A DNA stretch of 64,000 nt from Siphonodentalium dalli (GCA_032622095.1 CP136069.1:34136194-34200193); one strand, 5' to 3'; positions 11,401 through 22,971 are shown, counted from the stretch's first letter. The notes: generated from the letters alone by a model not told the origin. A program made the numbers and translations.

Positions 11401-12098
11401 GATATACATGTATCTGGGTCCTCCTTAACACATGTTACCTTTGAAGTACACATAATCACAGGTCTATATTTGTCGTTATTTTCCATAAATGCAGTTGGTG
11501 AAACTGATTTTGTCGCAATATCAGCTTCAACTCGATGCGCTAATATATCCATGTCCTCCTCAACACCTGTGCCAGTTAACGCACACATATTCACAGTTCT
11601 ATCAATAAAATTACGTGGTGGAACTGGATCCCTCTCAATTTGATTGGATGATATATCTGGGTCCTTAAGCTTGTTATCACCTGCATTATTTGAAGAACAA
11701 CTGATGGCAGCTATCGCAAATCTATTTTCAGTGGGTTCCTGTGGTGGAACTGATATTCTGTCTTTGCCAACTTCAACCTGATTTGACAATACTTCTGGAT
11801 CAGTGTTAGCATGTGAATTATTTGAAGCACAACTGGTGGCATCATCTATGGCAGTGTTATTTTCACGAAGTGAAACTAATTTCCCGTCATTATCAACTGA
11901 AACTTGATTCAGCGACATATCTGGGCCCTCCTTATCACCTTCATTATTTGAATCACATGTAACGGCAGATATAGCTAAGTTATTTTCTGTGAATTCATGT
12001 TGTGACACTGATTTGCTCTGGTCATCAACATCAAACTGCTTAGCTAATACATGTATATCTGGATCATGAATAGGTTCAGTGGAAGACAGATTATCCAT
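8408..12098 (-). CDS. C2H2/C2HC zinc-finger protein, large 5' coding exon
   Basis: A 1230-codon exon starting at ATG 12098 (context AAAATGG, with an upstream in-frame stop) and ending at CTACAAG|GTAAGA, phase 1. Seven more codons read on into the intron before a stop at 8385. Residues 1-400 are acidic, Ser/Asn-rich and made of degenerate units of about 40 residues around KSVSP and TENN. Four degenerate fingers follow: C560-C563-H579-H584, C595-C598-H611-C615, C739-C742-H755-H760 and C1179-C1182-H1195-H1200. The 800-1000 region is Ser/Pro-rich with repeated PERADSS-like stretches. I do not recognise the family. The fingers and acidic low-complexity parts suggest a nuclear DNA- or chromatin-binding protein. 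The donor phase fits both RFX-like exons downstream. Confidence 0.82.
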
Positions 12099-12232
12099 TT
12101 TACAAGTTTCTAACTTAAGTTGTCTCTCAACTTAACTTTCTCCTGATCATCTGAACCTGTTTTTCCACTTATTATCTTTGTAAATGTTTGATATATTTAT
12201 CTATCACCATATTTGTCTCAAGTTCCTTGTCC

Positions 12233-12330
12233 ATGGTGAGTGATATTGCTGTAAGGTCAATGGTGAGTGATGTTGTTGTATGATCAATGGCAAGTGATGT
12301 TGTTGTATGGTCAATGGTGAGTGATGATGT
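12233..12330. repeat. About 31-bp tandem repeat
   Basis: Three to four imperfect copies of GGTCAATGGTGAGTGATGTT, about 135-230 bases upstream of the zinc-finger ATG. Confidence 0.75.
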
Positions 12331-12416
12331 TGAATAATAAGGTTCTTTTTATGGTATGAGACGAGCTAGTATCATCTTTCTCCTCGGATTTCTCAGACTT
12401 CTATGAACTGCTGAAT

Positions 12417-12475
12417 ATTTTTGGACCCGGCTGTATTCCTGAATATTTTTGGACCCGGCTGTATTCCTGAAATTG
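12417..12475. repeat. 28-bp direct repeat
   Basis: Two copies of GAATATTTTTGGACCCGGCT plus TGTATTCCT in tandem. Confidence 0.85.
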
Positions 12476-12497
12476 AATTTATATAATTATTACTCAT

Positions 12498-12762
12498 TTA
12501 ACCCTTCCATGACTGAAGCTTTGTGAAATTTAGCTAAAACCCTGTGCCAATGCATTCTCTTACATATATGAGAGTCTTCCATAGGGAGCCTTGCATCAAT
12601 AAGAGAATACATTGGCCTAACAACATTTACCTTGACTGTGTAAGCCAGTGCATTCTCTTATATATGCAAGGCTCCTTATGTGAGACTCACATATATAAGA
12701 GAATGCACTGGCACACGATCTTTAATGCTGCACCAGCGCAGCTCCCGTCACAAAAGGGTTAA
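12498..12762. mobile_element. T-family element
   Basis: TTAACCCTTCCATGACTGAA to CACAAAAGGGTTAA with hairpins at about 12546-12615 and 12645-12714. GCTGCACCAGCGCAGCTCC lies near the right end, as in the 1839, 46212 and 59071 copies. Confidence 0.85.
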
Positions 12763-12794
12763 AGGAGTATAATTATTTATAATCAAATTATAGA

Positions 12795-13012
12795 TACAGT
12801 AATGCTCTAAGTAATCGACTTCTTAACCACAGCAGAATTATGGGTAACTTTTCAGGATTTAGTCGGAAATATGGCTTCTTGCCATTCATCGGAAAGCTCT
12901 CGGGGAGAGCTTTCCGATGAATGGCAACAAGCCATATTTCCAACTAAATCCTGAAAAGTTACCCATAATTCTGCTGTGGTTAAGAAGTCGATTACTTAGA
13001 GCATTACTGTAT
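12795..13012. mobile_element. P-family MITE
   Basis: Full-length fold-back with a CGGGGAGAG centre and TA flanks. Confidence 0.9.
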
Positions 13013-13013
13013 A

Positions 13014-13200
13014 TATATCCAGGGGTACCACAGCAGGGCCCCACTTGCCCTCCACCAATTCTTTATATGTTGGCAAGAAATACCTTACTCGTATTTAAAT
13101 TCGCGCAGTACTATTTTTCGCACACTGACAACGGTGTGTGAATTTAAAACTAATCGAAAAATAATATGACTCTGAATTTAAAATATACCACAGGGAAAAC
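13014..13200. repeat. Diverged repeat, partner at 17078-17305 (inverted)
   Basis: Shares AATTCGCGCAG, AATTTAAA and ATTTTTCGC phrases with 17078-17305 in the opposite orientation, and both have a CCAGGGG/CCCCTG-type end. Confidence 0.5.
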
Positions 13201-13420
13201 AGTTTAGTTACATACATTATGAAACGTCCGACACTGAATAGGAATTTGCGCCTATATACATGTATAGGCCTATATTTACATTTGGTCAACCAATATAAAC
13301 AATTCAAAACCTTTACTCAATGCCAAGTGACATACAAATCATGGTAACGTCAACGATGTTGAAATGCTTGTAAGAAATACACATATTCTAGATTACATGT
13401 GCACGAATAGACATCGCCAC

Positions 13421-13472
13421 CTGTGAGTGACACCGTGATCATTCACCTGTGAGTGACACCGTGATCATTCAG
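13421..13472. repeat. 26-bp direct repeat
   Basis: CACCTGTGAGTGACACCGTG plus ATCATT occurs twice in tandem. Confidence 0.9.
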
Positions 13473-13507
13473 ACAGCTTTAGTTGTGTCATCACAACCCG
13501 CAGCCAA

Positions 13508-13798
13508 GTGTTGATGTTTCTGAAGACAGTTGCCTTCACCGTTGTGATTTTCTGTTTTTGTGTTCATTTCATTTCATTGATGTTCAGTCCATCACTATTT
13601 CAATATATCAGAATAATTATTGGGAGCATACAAACATCCATCACCGCAAACAACAAGACAGTCAATGACTGTGGGGTCGCTCACCAGACTGCAAAGACTG
13701 ATAAGACTGGGACTCTGGAGACCAAAACAGTGAGCACTTTTCATAATCACTTTAAAAGAAGTAGATTTAAACAGGATATGTGGCTAGAGAGACTTCAA
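13508..13798 (+). CDS. Candidate 5' exon of a type II membrane protein
   Basis: A 97-codon stretch from ATG 13508 to a good donor, CTTCAA|GTATGT. Residues 5-27 form a hydrophobic segment (FLKTVAFTVVIFCFCVHFIS), followed by a polar stem with one possible N-glycosylation site (NKT) and a basic HFKRSRFKQDMWLERLQ end. Golgi glycosyl- or sulfotransferases often begin this way, but no catalytic motif is present and I found no following exon. It lies 1.4 kb upstream of the divergent zinc-finger gene. The frame stays open to 13999, but that part is probably intron. Confidence 0.35.
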
Positions 13799-14159
13799 GT
13801 ATGTAGCTTGGTAAAAAACCACCTTGAAATTGCAAACTGTACACTACTGATCACCCCCCTCCTCCAGCTCAACAAGTCCCCTCCCGACCGGGATCCAGAC
13901 TCCCAAGTCTTAGGTTGGAATTTCACAACCGACACCTCAAACTTTCTCAATTGTTGGAAATTTCCAATCTCACAAGCGCCTTTTTCTAAAACCATTTAAA
14001 CATGTTTGAAGCCCAATTATCCATGGACCCAAAACACAATACATGTATGTCAGACCAATCAGTCAGGTGGTTCCAAGGTAGATGTTTTAATGAATTTGGT
14101 ATTTCTATGATTTTATTGGACACAAAAGTGTTAACTCCCCATAGACTGCCATTTCTTGA

Positions 14160-14637
14160 CAGGTTGACCTCATTTTAACAAATCTGTATCTCAGTCACTA
14201 AAGGATCTTCCTGATTTCTCCATACTATATGTAAGCTAAATAGTCCAAAATCCCTTGAGAAGACATTTTAAGAATTACTATAGAGACATATAGTTATGTC
14301 CCTGGTCCCACCCTTTTAACCTGGTGACCCCATCTGAATAAATTTGAATCCCAGACACCAAAGAACCCTTCATACATATCATAAATATCAGTCAAATAGA
14401 CCTGATGGTCCTTGTGAAGGAAGCATATTAAGAGGGAAACTGTCCTTCGCTTGGCCCCTATTTGACCAGGTGACCCCATTAAAAAAATCTGAATTGCAGT
14501 CAAGGAAGAACATTCCATTCTATATAAGCCAACTAGTTCTTGCAAACATATTTTAAGAATTACTATGTAGTGAAATAGTTAAGTCTCTTGCTCTGCCCTT
14601 ATTTGACTTTGTGATCCCATTTTCACAAATCTGATAA
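14160..14637. repeat. Tandem-core element, left part
   Basis: Degenerate units of about 140-150 bp containing GACCTCATTTTAACAAATCTG, TTAAGAATTACTAT and TATGTCCCTGGTCCCACC. They match the array at 16139-16860. An H-family cluster cuts in at about 14641. Confidence 0.65.
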
Positions 14638-14640
14638 GGA

Positions 14641-15755
14641 TAAAAATTAAGTTCCCCAGTTGAAGTTGGTGATATTCACCCATTGGGCACCTCATTTATG
14701 AATTTTATCTTCTGCAAATTAGGGGATATAGAAACTTCCTAGAAGGGAAATTTAACTAACAACAATGTAAATTTGATAATATAGATACTTCCCAGAAGAT
14801 GAGGCCTAAGCAGAATGAGGTCGTCAGAGGGTGAATTTGGTGATGCTAGCCTGCTGTGCCGGATAGCATCACAAAAAGCGTGTCTGTTCCTACATTGTGT
14901 ATGCCTGGCCTCAAGCAACACAATGTATTATACAACAAGCCTTGAAATAGTGTGATAGTGTGTCTGTCATTTGCAGAGTGAGGTCCCCAGAGGGTGAATT
15001 TAGTGACGCTAAATTCACCCTCTGGGGACCTCATTCTGATAAAGTCCTCAACTGCTATGGAATACCTAGAATAAAATTGAATTTCCCCAGTTGAAGTTGG
15101 TGATGTTCACCCATTGGGCCTCTCAATTATGAATTTTATCTTCTGCAAATTAGGGGATATAGAAACTTCCTAGAAGGGAAATTTAACTGACAACAATGTA
15201 AATTTGATACTATAGATACTTCCCAGAAGATGAGGCCTAAGCAGAATGAGGTCCCCAAATGGTGAATTTGGTGATGCTAGCCTTGAATCAAGCTTTGAAA
15301 TAGTCTGTCTGTTATTTGCAGAATGAGGTACCCAGAGGGTGAATTTAGTGAGGCTATCCTGCACAGCGGGCTAGTATCACTAAATTCACCCTCTGGGGAC
15401 CTCATTCTGATAAGGCCCTCAACTGCTATGGAAGACCTAGAATAAGATTGAAGTTCCCCAGTTGAAATTGGTGATGTTCACCCATTGGGCACCTCAATCA
15501 TGAATTTTATCTTCTGCAAATTAAGGGATACAGAAACTTCCTAGAAGGGAAATTTAACTAACAACAATGTAAATTTGATACTATAGATACTTCCCAGAAG
15601 ATGAGGCCTAAGCAGAATGAGATCTTGAGACTCTAGATACTTCCCAGAAGATGAGGCCTAAGCGGAATAAGGTTCTCAGAGGGTGTATTTGGTTATGCTA
15701 GCCTGCTGTGTAGGATAGCGTCACTAAATTCACCCTCTGGGAACCTCATTCTGGC
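14641..15755. mobile_element. Cluster of partial H-family elements
   Basis: At least three H modules in series, each with AGAATGAGGTCCCCAGAGG inverted repeats and the AAGTTCCCCAGTTGAAGTTG linker. This indicates serial insertion or tandem rearrangement. Individual boundaries are not clear. Confidence 0.7.
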
Positions 15756-16129
15756 TCTGCCAGGCACTCTTTGAGAAAATGAAATTAATCTGATTTTAAT
15801 GACCACTGAGTGATAATATAAACAACAAGGGTGCTTCATTGATAACACCATTAATCTCATTTAAATTATGGATGACATGAATACACTCCCTGGGGACTCT
15901 GTCTAAGGCTGCAGAATCTTTATCTCTCTATCTGCCTTGCCATGTCTATCAGTTCATAGGAGAGTTGCCTAGTAATGGGAATTTAAATAAATATACTTTA
16001 TTTACCTGTGAGTTAGGATATGAGATAGGGTGGAATGCTGTTGGTTGGGGGTGGGGTTCTGGGACATGTGGGGGGGTGATATTTTTTGTTTGTATGTTAA
16101 ATTGATCAAGGAGTTCCTGAATTTTTTAT

Positions 16130-16957
16130 TATTTTTTGGGGAATTATGGCCCTGGCTCCACCACTATTTGACCCAGTGACCCCATTTGAACAAATCTGAA
16201 CCCCAGTCATTCAATGACGCCACATACCAAATATAAACTAAATCGGCTTAATGGTTATTGACAAGAAGTCGTTATAAGAATTACCAAGGAGGAATATAGT
16301 TATGGCCCTGGTTTCGCAACTGTTTGACACAGTGACCTCATTTGAACAAATATTAATGACAGTCACCTAGGGAACATCCACCCCAAATATGATCAAAATG
16401 CAAAAATGTAATTTTTTGGTTTTTAGAGTTATGTCCCTGGCTCTGCCCCTAATTGACCCAGTGACCCAATTTGAACAAATCTGATTCCCAGTCACCCAAG
16501 GTCCCTCAGTACCAAATATAAGCTAATTCGGCCCAATATTTTTGTGGAAGAAGTCATTGTAAGAATTACTATGAGTTATGGCCCTGGTTTCTCAACTGAT
16601 TGACCGGGTGACCTCATTTGAACAAATCTGAACACCAGTCACCCAAGGACCCTCCATACCAAATATTAGCTAAATCGGCACAATGGTTATGGACAAGAAG
16701 TTGTTGTAAGAATTACTGTGGAGGAATAGAATTATGGCCCTGGTTTCGCAACTATTTGACCCAGTGACCTCATTTGAACAAATCTGAATGAGAGTCACCT
16801 AGGGAACATCCACACCAAATATGAACCAATTCGGTATGATGGTTTCAGAGGAGAAGATGTTTTTTAAAAAGTTGACGGACAGACGGACGGACGGACGGAC
16901 GACGGACGAGGAGTGATGACTATAGCTCCACCGGAGACTTTGTCTCAGGTGAGCTAA
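16130..16957 (-). mobile_element. Helentron/pearl-like tandem-core element
   Basis: Four to five core units of about 150 bp (TATGGCCCTGG...GACCCAGTGACC...AACAAATCTGAA) lead to a GACGGACGGACGGACGACGG tract, then GGAGTGATGACTATAGCTCC and an end GTGAGCTAAAAA. Tandem cores with an ACGG microsatellite are typical of bivalve pearl/CvE elements. On the minus strand it starts TAGCTCACCTGAGAC. Confidence 0.7.
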
Positions 16958-17077
16958 AAATGATGATGCAGTTATGGTCTACATGATGCAAATCCACTGT
17001 GATTGTGTTTAATAATCTTCCGAAATGACAAAGAACTTAAACTGTCATCAGATACAACTTTTACAAAATTATTGTGT

Positions 17078-17305
17078 CAGTTTTTAATTCGCGCAGATAG
17101 TTGCGCAAATTTAAAGTGCGCGAATTCAAAACTCGGCGAAAAATAGAACTGCGCGAATTTAAATATAAATAAGGTACCTCAAATATCAGCTAAAATAACA
17201 TTGCTATATTTACCTCTGACTGAAAAAGTACACTTTTTTAGAAAGTGTCACACCCCCCCCCCCCCATTTGCCCACAATTCATTCTGGCGCCCCTGTATAT
17301 ATTCA
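17078..17305. repeat. Diverged repeat, partner at 13014-13200
   Basis: AATTCGCGCAG and GCGCGAATTTAAA phrases, with a CCCCCCCCCCCCC tract at about 17252. Confidence 0.45.
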
Positions 17306-17321
17306 AAATTATATTATTGTC

Positions 17322-17372
17322 AGAATGAGGTCCCCAGAGGGTGAATTTGGTGATGCTAGCCCACCGTGCTAG
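17322..17372. mobile_element. H-family fragment
   Basis: One AGAATGAGGTCCCCAGAGG...GCTAGCCC module only. Confidence 0.8.
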
Positions 17373-17488
17373 TTCTCACTGAGAGCTTTCCAATGAATGG
17401 CAACAAGCCATATTCCCGACTAAATCCTGAAAAGTTACCCATAAGTCTGATGTGGTTAAGGAGTCGATTATTTAGGGCATTACGGTAT
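17373..17488. mobile_element. P-family MITE, right half
   Basis: Starts at the centre (TCTCACTGAGAGC) and runs to GCATTACGGTA. Confidence 0.82.
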
Positions 17489-17529
17489 GTACACGGTAAT
17501 ATATTACCATAAAACTACAATAAACGACA

Positions 17530-17660
17530 TACATTAATGCCCTAATTAATCGACTGCTTAACCACAGCAGAATTATGGGTAACTTTTCAGGATTTAGTCG
17601 GAAATAGTTACCCATAATTCTGCTGAGGTTAAGCAGTTGATTAATTAGGGCATTACTGTA
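17530..17660. mobile_element. P-family MITE, centre deleted
   Basis: ACATTAATGCCCTAATTAATC to GCATTACTGTA, joined across GGAAATAGTTACCC. Confidence 0.85.
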
Positions 17661-17912
17661 AACTGTACTGCGGCATAAATGTTGTTCTACCCACCAAAGG
17701 GTAAAAGGGGTACTGATTTATCTTTGATCTTCGGCCAAATTTTAAGCACTACTGCTTGTCGAGGCCATATGTCATCTTCATGAGTTTTTTTTTTGTTGTG
17801 CGTTCACTCTCTTTTGAAATTTATTTGGCTTATTTCTCCAACAGTCATTAAGGTTTGATATGAAATTTGTCTGCCAAAACACATTCATTTGTTAGTTTGT
17901 TCCAGCTATTGG

Positions 17913-18129
17913 TACGGTAATGGTCTAAATAATCGACTCCTTAACCACAGCAGAATTATGGGTAACTTTTCAGGATTTAGTTGGGAATATGGCTTGTTGC
18001 CATTCATCGGAAAGCTCTCAGTGAGAGCTTTCCGATGAATGGCAAAAATTCATATTTCCGAATAATCCTGAAAAATTAACCATAGTTCCGCTGTGGTTAA
18101 GGAGTCGATTATTTAGGGCATTATTGTAC
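17913..18129. mobile_element. P-family MITE
   Basis: Full-length copy with several substitutions in the right arm (CATATTTCCGAATAATCC). Confidence 0.88.
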
Positions 18130-18142
18130 GTAACTTTGAAAA

Positions 18143-18260
18143 ATCATCGCTGAGAGCTTTCCGATGAATGGCAACAAGCCATATTTCCGACTAAATCCTG
18201 AAAAGTTACCCATAATTCTGCTGTGGTTAAGGAGTCGATTATTTAGAGCATTACTGTACA
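18143..18260. mobile_element. P-family MITE, right half
   Basis: Begins in the centre (TCGCTGAGAGC) and ends GCATTACTGTA. Confidence 0.83.
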
Positions 18261-18479
18261 TTAGATTCGCTTCTTTTGTATCTTCTTATTGTTTCTTCTT
18301 GTATGGGAGTCCTCTATTATTTGTAGTGATGGTAATGACACCTCGTCTGTTTTATGAACAACTTTATACATCTGCACTACAGCGCCCCTTTCTCTATGAT
18401 ATTCTAGTGTAGGTATTACTACTAGGTAGCCCAAAAATGTTATTCGATCTTCATATGGTTTGTCCTTCAATTCTTTGAT

Positions 18480-18676
18480 AACTAAATCCGGCCATTTATG
18501 GGACCATCTCTTATTATACTCAACAGAATATATGCAACAAATGAATGAAGATCGTTCATAGAGCGCATGAATGTATTTTGCACTTATCCATGGCTCAAAT
18601 TAATTCATTTGTTGCATATATTCTGTTGAGTTATAGGATGGTCCAATAAATGGCTGGATTTAGTGTACAGTACTAA
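18480..18676. mobile_element. Q-family palindromic element
   Basis: Ends ACTAAATCCGGCCATTTATG and, inverted, ACTAAATCCAGCCATTTATT. Inside are inverted ACTCAACAGAATATATGC and AACAAATGAATGAA blocks. A second copy hosts the nest at 47014-48211. Confidence 0.75.
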
Positions 18677-18751
18677 TACCCCTACTAAATGTTGTAATTA
18701 TTCAATGATAAAAAAAATAATTGTAAGTAATATTTACTAATTATATAATAC

Positions 18752-19078
18752 TAGCCGATGAGCCCGACGTTGTCCGGGCTATTCAAAAACAAAATTTCAA
18801 GTCGATAGCTCCACCCGTTTCCGAGATCTCGTCTGCGCATGCGCGAAGCTGGCGTCGCACGGGCTCGGCGACCCGATAAAATTCGCATCCGGGGCAAGAT
18901 ACATTCACATACCAAATATCAAGTCGATAGCTCCACCCGTTTCCGAGATCTCGTCTGCGCATGCGCGAAGCGGGTGCCGCACGGGATCGCCAATACGACA
19001 ACGTTCACCGCCTGGTCAAACTACACACATGTACCAAGTTTCGTCCCGATCGGTCGAGAATCGTAGATTTGTATAAAT

Positions 19079-19118
<40 letters not shown>

Positions 19119-19165
19119 AACAAACATACAGACAGAGGTCTTCAAAATATATATGAGATAATTAT
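18752..19165 (+). mobile_element. Tandem-core element with (GACA)n
   Basis: Starts CTAGCCGATGAGCCCGACG, holds two copies of a GTCGATAGCTCCACCCG block 122 bp apart, then TTCGTCCCGATCGGTCGAG and a GACAGACAGACA tract. Architecture is as in Helentron-associated elements; no ORF. Confidence 0.6.
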
Positions 19166-19217
19166 ACTATACATAATACAGTAATATATATTATAACATT
19201 ATATAATTGTTAAATAT

Positions 19218-19666
19218 TAAAGGTACTCAATCCGATTTGATGGTCCCCATACAAACTGATTCCAACAACAACAACATTTTTAGAAATGCCGCTTCAGTTA
19301 TCAGAATCAATTAATTGCCCAAAAATAACACAAAGCACGGTCAACTATAGTATAAAATTGCCCGAAACGTGTTATTTATCAACATGTTGTACGACAAAAT
19401 TTGGCCTTATTATCAACACAAGCTTCGATTTTAGAGTTATCCATCTTCATCCGTAATTTGATCTGAGACCGTCAAATCGTCAACTTTTTACTGGGCCACT
19501 AATAAGTCTTGATGGTGAAAAATAATAGATTTTAAAAATTGATATCTCATGACTCTGAACTTTGATAGGTGTTCCTCGACTCAAATCAAATATTTTTTAC
19601 CCCAAATCCAAATAAACAGTAACTGAGGGGTGCTTAATCGGATTATGCATCTTTAATTAAAATTAT
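19218..19666. mobile_element. K-family element
   Basis: Left end AAAGGTACTCAATCCGATT. The right end is decayed, to ATCGGATTATGCATCTTTAA. Internal CAACAACAAC and GAATCAATTAATTGCC blocks are as in the other K copies. Confidence 0.75.
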
Positions 19667-19933
19667 GTTTTAAATTATCAGTCAATAAATATAACATTTA
19701 GAAGGACTTTAAAGGGACACCAGAAATTATTTTGTGAATTTTTCATGTACAAAATGAGATTATTTGGCATATACTGGTATAGTGTATGTGTCATAATTGG
19801 TTTTCAACAGCAAAATCAGAAAACGATGTTACTACCATTGTTTGTGTATTTTTTTGTTTTTTTTTGTTGTTGTTGTAACTGGAGGTCTGGAACCCTGAAT
19901 GCATCTTTAAACCTCAAGTTATCATATGGAGCA

Positions 19934-20225
19934 TTAACCCTTTCAGTACCAGGTCCGATTTTTGTATCAACCCATATTTTTTACAATTTTTTATAATTTT
20001 AATAATTTTTTCTTATATTCTTTAACAGACTTATTTTGTAGGTTTAGTGCCAGGAATCTTACGTTTTTCATGGGCATCAAAATTATTACTATGAATACTT
20101 GGTGATAGTTTTGATTTATAACATGCCCCTAATGTTTTATGCAGTTTGTTTTTTAATTTTTTAATTTTTTTACGGCCGATTTTACAGACTGTAAATTAGG
20201 GCCGATCTGGCACTGAAAGGGTTAA
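19934..20225. mobile_element. T-family element without the 70-nt hairpin
   Basis: TTAACCCTTTCAGTACCAGG to TGGCACTGAAAGGGTTAA. The interior is AT-rich with no CCAATGCATTCTC hairpin, so this may be close to the ancestral form. Confidence 0.8.
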
Positions 20226-21715
20226 ATATTAAGTACCCATCGGCGTTGGTTAAATTGATATAACCCGTTTACCCGGATCTCGGAATCTACATTATAATGT
20301 TTCACACTAAAACAGCAGGATTTCCTGTCTGGGAACATGACAGTTAACCACGTACGCACATGCGCGATCGTTAAGGGGTTAAAACGACAGAATAGCAGAC
20401 GAAATTTAAACAGCGTGACACTCTTCTGTGCGTCATATGAGCTGTAAAAATAAGGTATGAGTAACACTATAGATCACTATATTCCATGCCTGGAAAGAAA
20501 AATGCATGCACTGACTTACCGAGAAAATCACGAATGTATTACCTAAGACCACGAAGTCTAGACAGAAGTTAGCTGACTTTTTCTCATATGTCCCAAGTTT
20601 GAGAACTTCACAGAGATGACAATTCTCGAAAGCTAAAGTGAAAAATGTTCTGAGCCGCACCCAGAAAGATGTTTTGAAGGAAATAACTGTTTTGATAAAA
20701 GCCGACCGGTGACCCGACTACACAATGAACGGCAATTACCAAGGTGCCAGACAGACAGACATGTAAAGGGCGCCGCGTGTCTACTCTTGCCACACAGTCA
20801 CTACGTTTAGGGGCCCACGACGGGTCACAATGTTCCGACACTTAATTTCGTAATTCAAATCGAACATATTTATTGTGGAACAAAAATTTGAAAATAAAAA
20901 TTTCGGTCGTTACTACATTGAGCACAGATAATATTGGCGGAAAGTCGAAAACAGCTTCATTTCTAGAATATGTCATTTGGTTCGATAAATCCGTGTTTCC
21001 TACAATGAACCTCATAAAATTCGTCTGCTACAAATATGCTGTTCACCAGCCTGTCTGGGGAGGCATCATTTAATCGCTAACACAGTTTAGTGATTTTGCA
21101 AGATCTGTTTTAAATCAATTAATTCATGTAATATTCGTCACTACATGCAACTGTGCGCGTGTACCATCTTCACATCGGGGACGCGATGACTTAAAGGGGC
21201 ACGTGTAAATTCCATCCGACGTGCATCGGTGTCTGCAGTCTGTGTCGTCCTCAGCCAGTTCAGACGAAAGAACATAACGTGAAACGAATTTACACATTAA
21301 AAAATATATCAAGATTAAAACCCACGAAAATGCAAAGAAAATTCCATGCTTTTGATAATTTGATCGCATTATGTTTATAGGTTACAATCAACTAATTATT
21401 TCACATAGGCACTGATGGGTAGGGTTTACCCATCTCCTCGATTCAGTACGGTACTGAGCTATTAGGCCAGGCAAATATGGACATAGGTGTATTTTGTCGT
21501 TTAGAACTCCACGTCGTACCATGCGTCGTACATAAGTTGTCAAAAAAGAAATGGTGCCTTACCATACTTAATATTCCTGGAAATAATTTGGCATTTCCAC
21601 AACTGCCCCTTTTTGTGCAAAAAAAAAATCAGTATCGAAAAATACCCTACCCCTACCCAATTTGGCGAGCAACGTTGATTCCTGACGAACAATCCCACAC
21701 AAATGGCCGAGGAAT
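20226..21715. other. No supported gene
   Basis: Unique-looking sequence with a few short ORFs on both strands. A minus-strand ORF at 21124-21369 has a hydrophobic start but no other support. Confidence 0.4.
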
Positions 21716-22148
21716 TAAAGATACTCAATCCGATTCGATGGTCCCCATATCATCAGATTCAAACAACAACAATTTTTTTGAAATGGCGCTTCAGTTATCA
21801 GAATCGATTAATTGCCCAAAAATAATGCTAACCTCAGTCAACTATAGTATAAAATTGCCCAAAAACATTTTGTTCAACGAAATTTTGCCGGTTTGTCAAA
21901 TATTTGACACAAAAAAGCCACTTGATTTTAGAGTTATCCATCTTCATCTGCAATTTGGTCAGAGAAATTCCTCTCGTCGTCTGTTTACTGGGCCACCTAA
22001 AATTAAAATAATATATTTCAAACGTCGATATCTGATCACTCTGAGCGTTAATGGGTATATAGCTTCCTCGACTCGAATCAAATATTTTTTACCCCCGAAG
22101 CCAAAGAAATAGTAATTTATGAGGGTCTGATCGGATTGAGTACCTTTA
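21716..22148. mobile_element. K-family element, best-preserved ends
   Basis: AAAGATACTCAATCCGATTCG to GATCGGATTGAGTACCTTT. It has TIRs of about 18 bp and is 433 bp long. A short ORF crosses it but shows no motif. Confidence 0.82.
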
Positions 22149-22437
22149 ATATAGCCTATGAATTTCTTTTTTCTCTTATTATACACCATTCAGTTGTCAG
22201 TATTTGTGTTATCCCTGCACAAAATAATGCCAAGGGGCATAAATTCAATTATTTAATTGCTTTTAACCTACTCTCTCCCTTAGAAGTTTATGGATTAAAT
22301 ATCTTTAAATATCCACGGTCCCATTCAAAACCTTTTTTTAAATGTGATTTTGAGCTTAGAAAAAAATTAGCTGCAATCACTAACATAAATATCATGACAA
22401 TCTACAAAAACAGCCATCAGTTTTATGCAAGTCTGAG

Positions 22438-22868
22438 TTTAGTGTGCCTGTCATTTGCAGAATGAGGTCCACAGAGGGTGAATTTAGTGACACTATCCCG
22501 CATATCGGGCTAGCATCACTAAATTCACCCTTTGGGACCTCATTCTGCTTAAGCCTCATCTCTGGAAAGTTTCCCTATATATCAAATTTCTATAGAAACT
22601 TCTTCACGCAGATTCTATTTTTTTTAGTTTAGTTTCTCAGTATCCCCAAATTGGCAGATGACACATTGTATAATCGAGGTTCCCAATGGGTGTAGATCAC
22701 AATATTCAGTCTGAGTCTATGTCTCACAAAGCAGATTAAGCAATGCAGAATGAGGTCCCCAGAGGGTGAATTTGGTGATGCTAGCCCGCTATGCGGTATA
22801 GCATCACTAAATTCTCCTTCTGGGGGGACATCATTCTGCAAATGACAGGCTAACTAAACTTAGACTTG
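22438..22868. mobile_element. H-family element (CAAGTCTGAGTTTAG subfamily)
   Basis: Flanked by a perfect 8-bp duplication GTTTTATG (22430-22437 and 22869-22876). Confidence 0.9.
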
Positions 22869-22971
22869 GTTTTATGTTGAAAACGAGTACAAACGATAAT
22901 AATTGAGAACGCTCTTTACGAACGCTCTTTATTATCTGATGCTTTGGGGAAACGAAAGCGTTGAACGCTGC

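Noticed and set aside
21124-21369. 81-residue minus-strand ORF with a hydrophobic start and four cysteines
   Set aside because: No good donor, homologue or neighbouring exon; one hydrophobic stretch is not enough.
21477-22112. 211-codon plus-strand ORF
   Set aside because: Its second half is a K-family element and no domain is visible.
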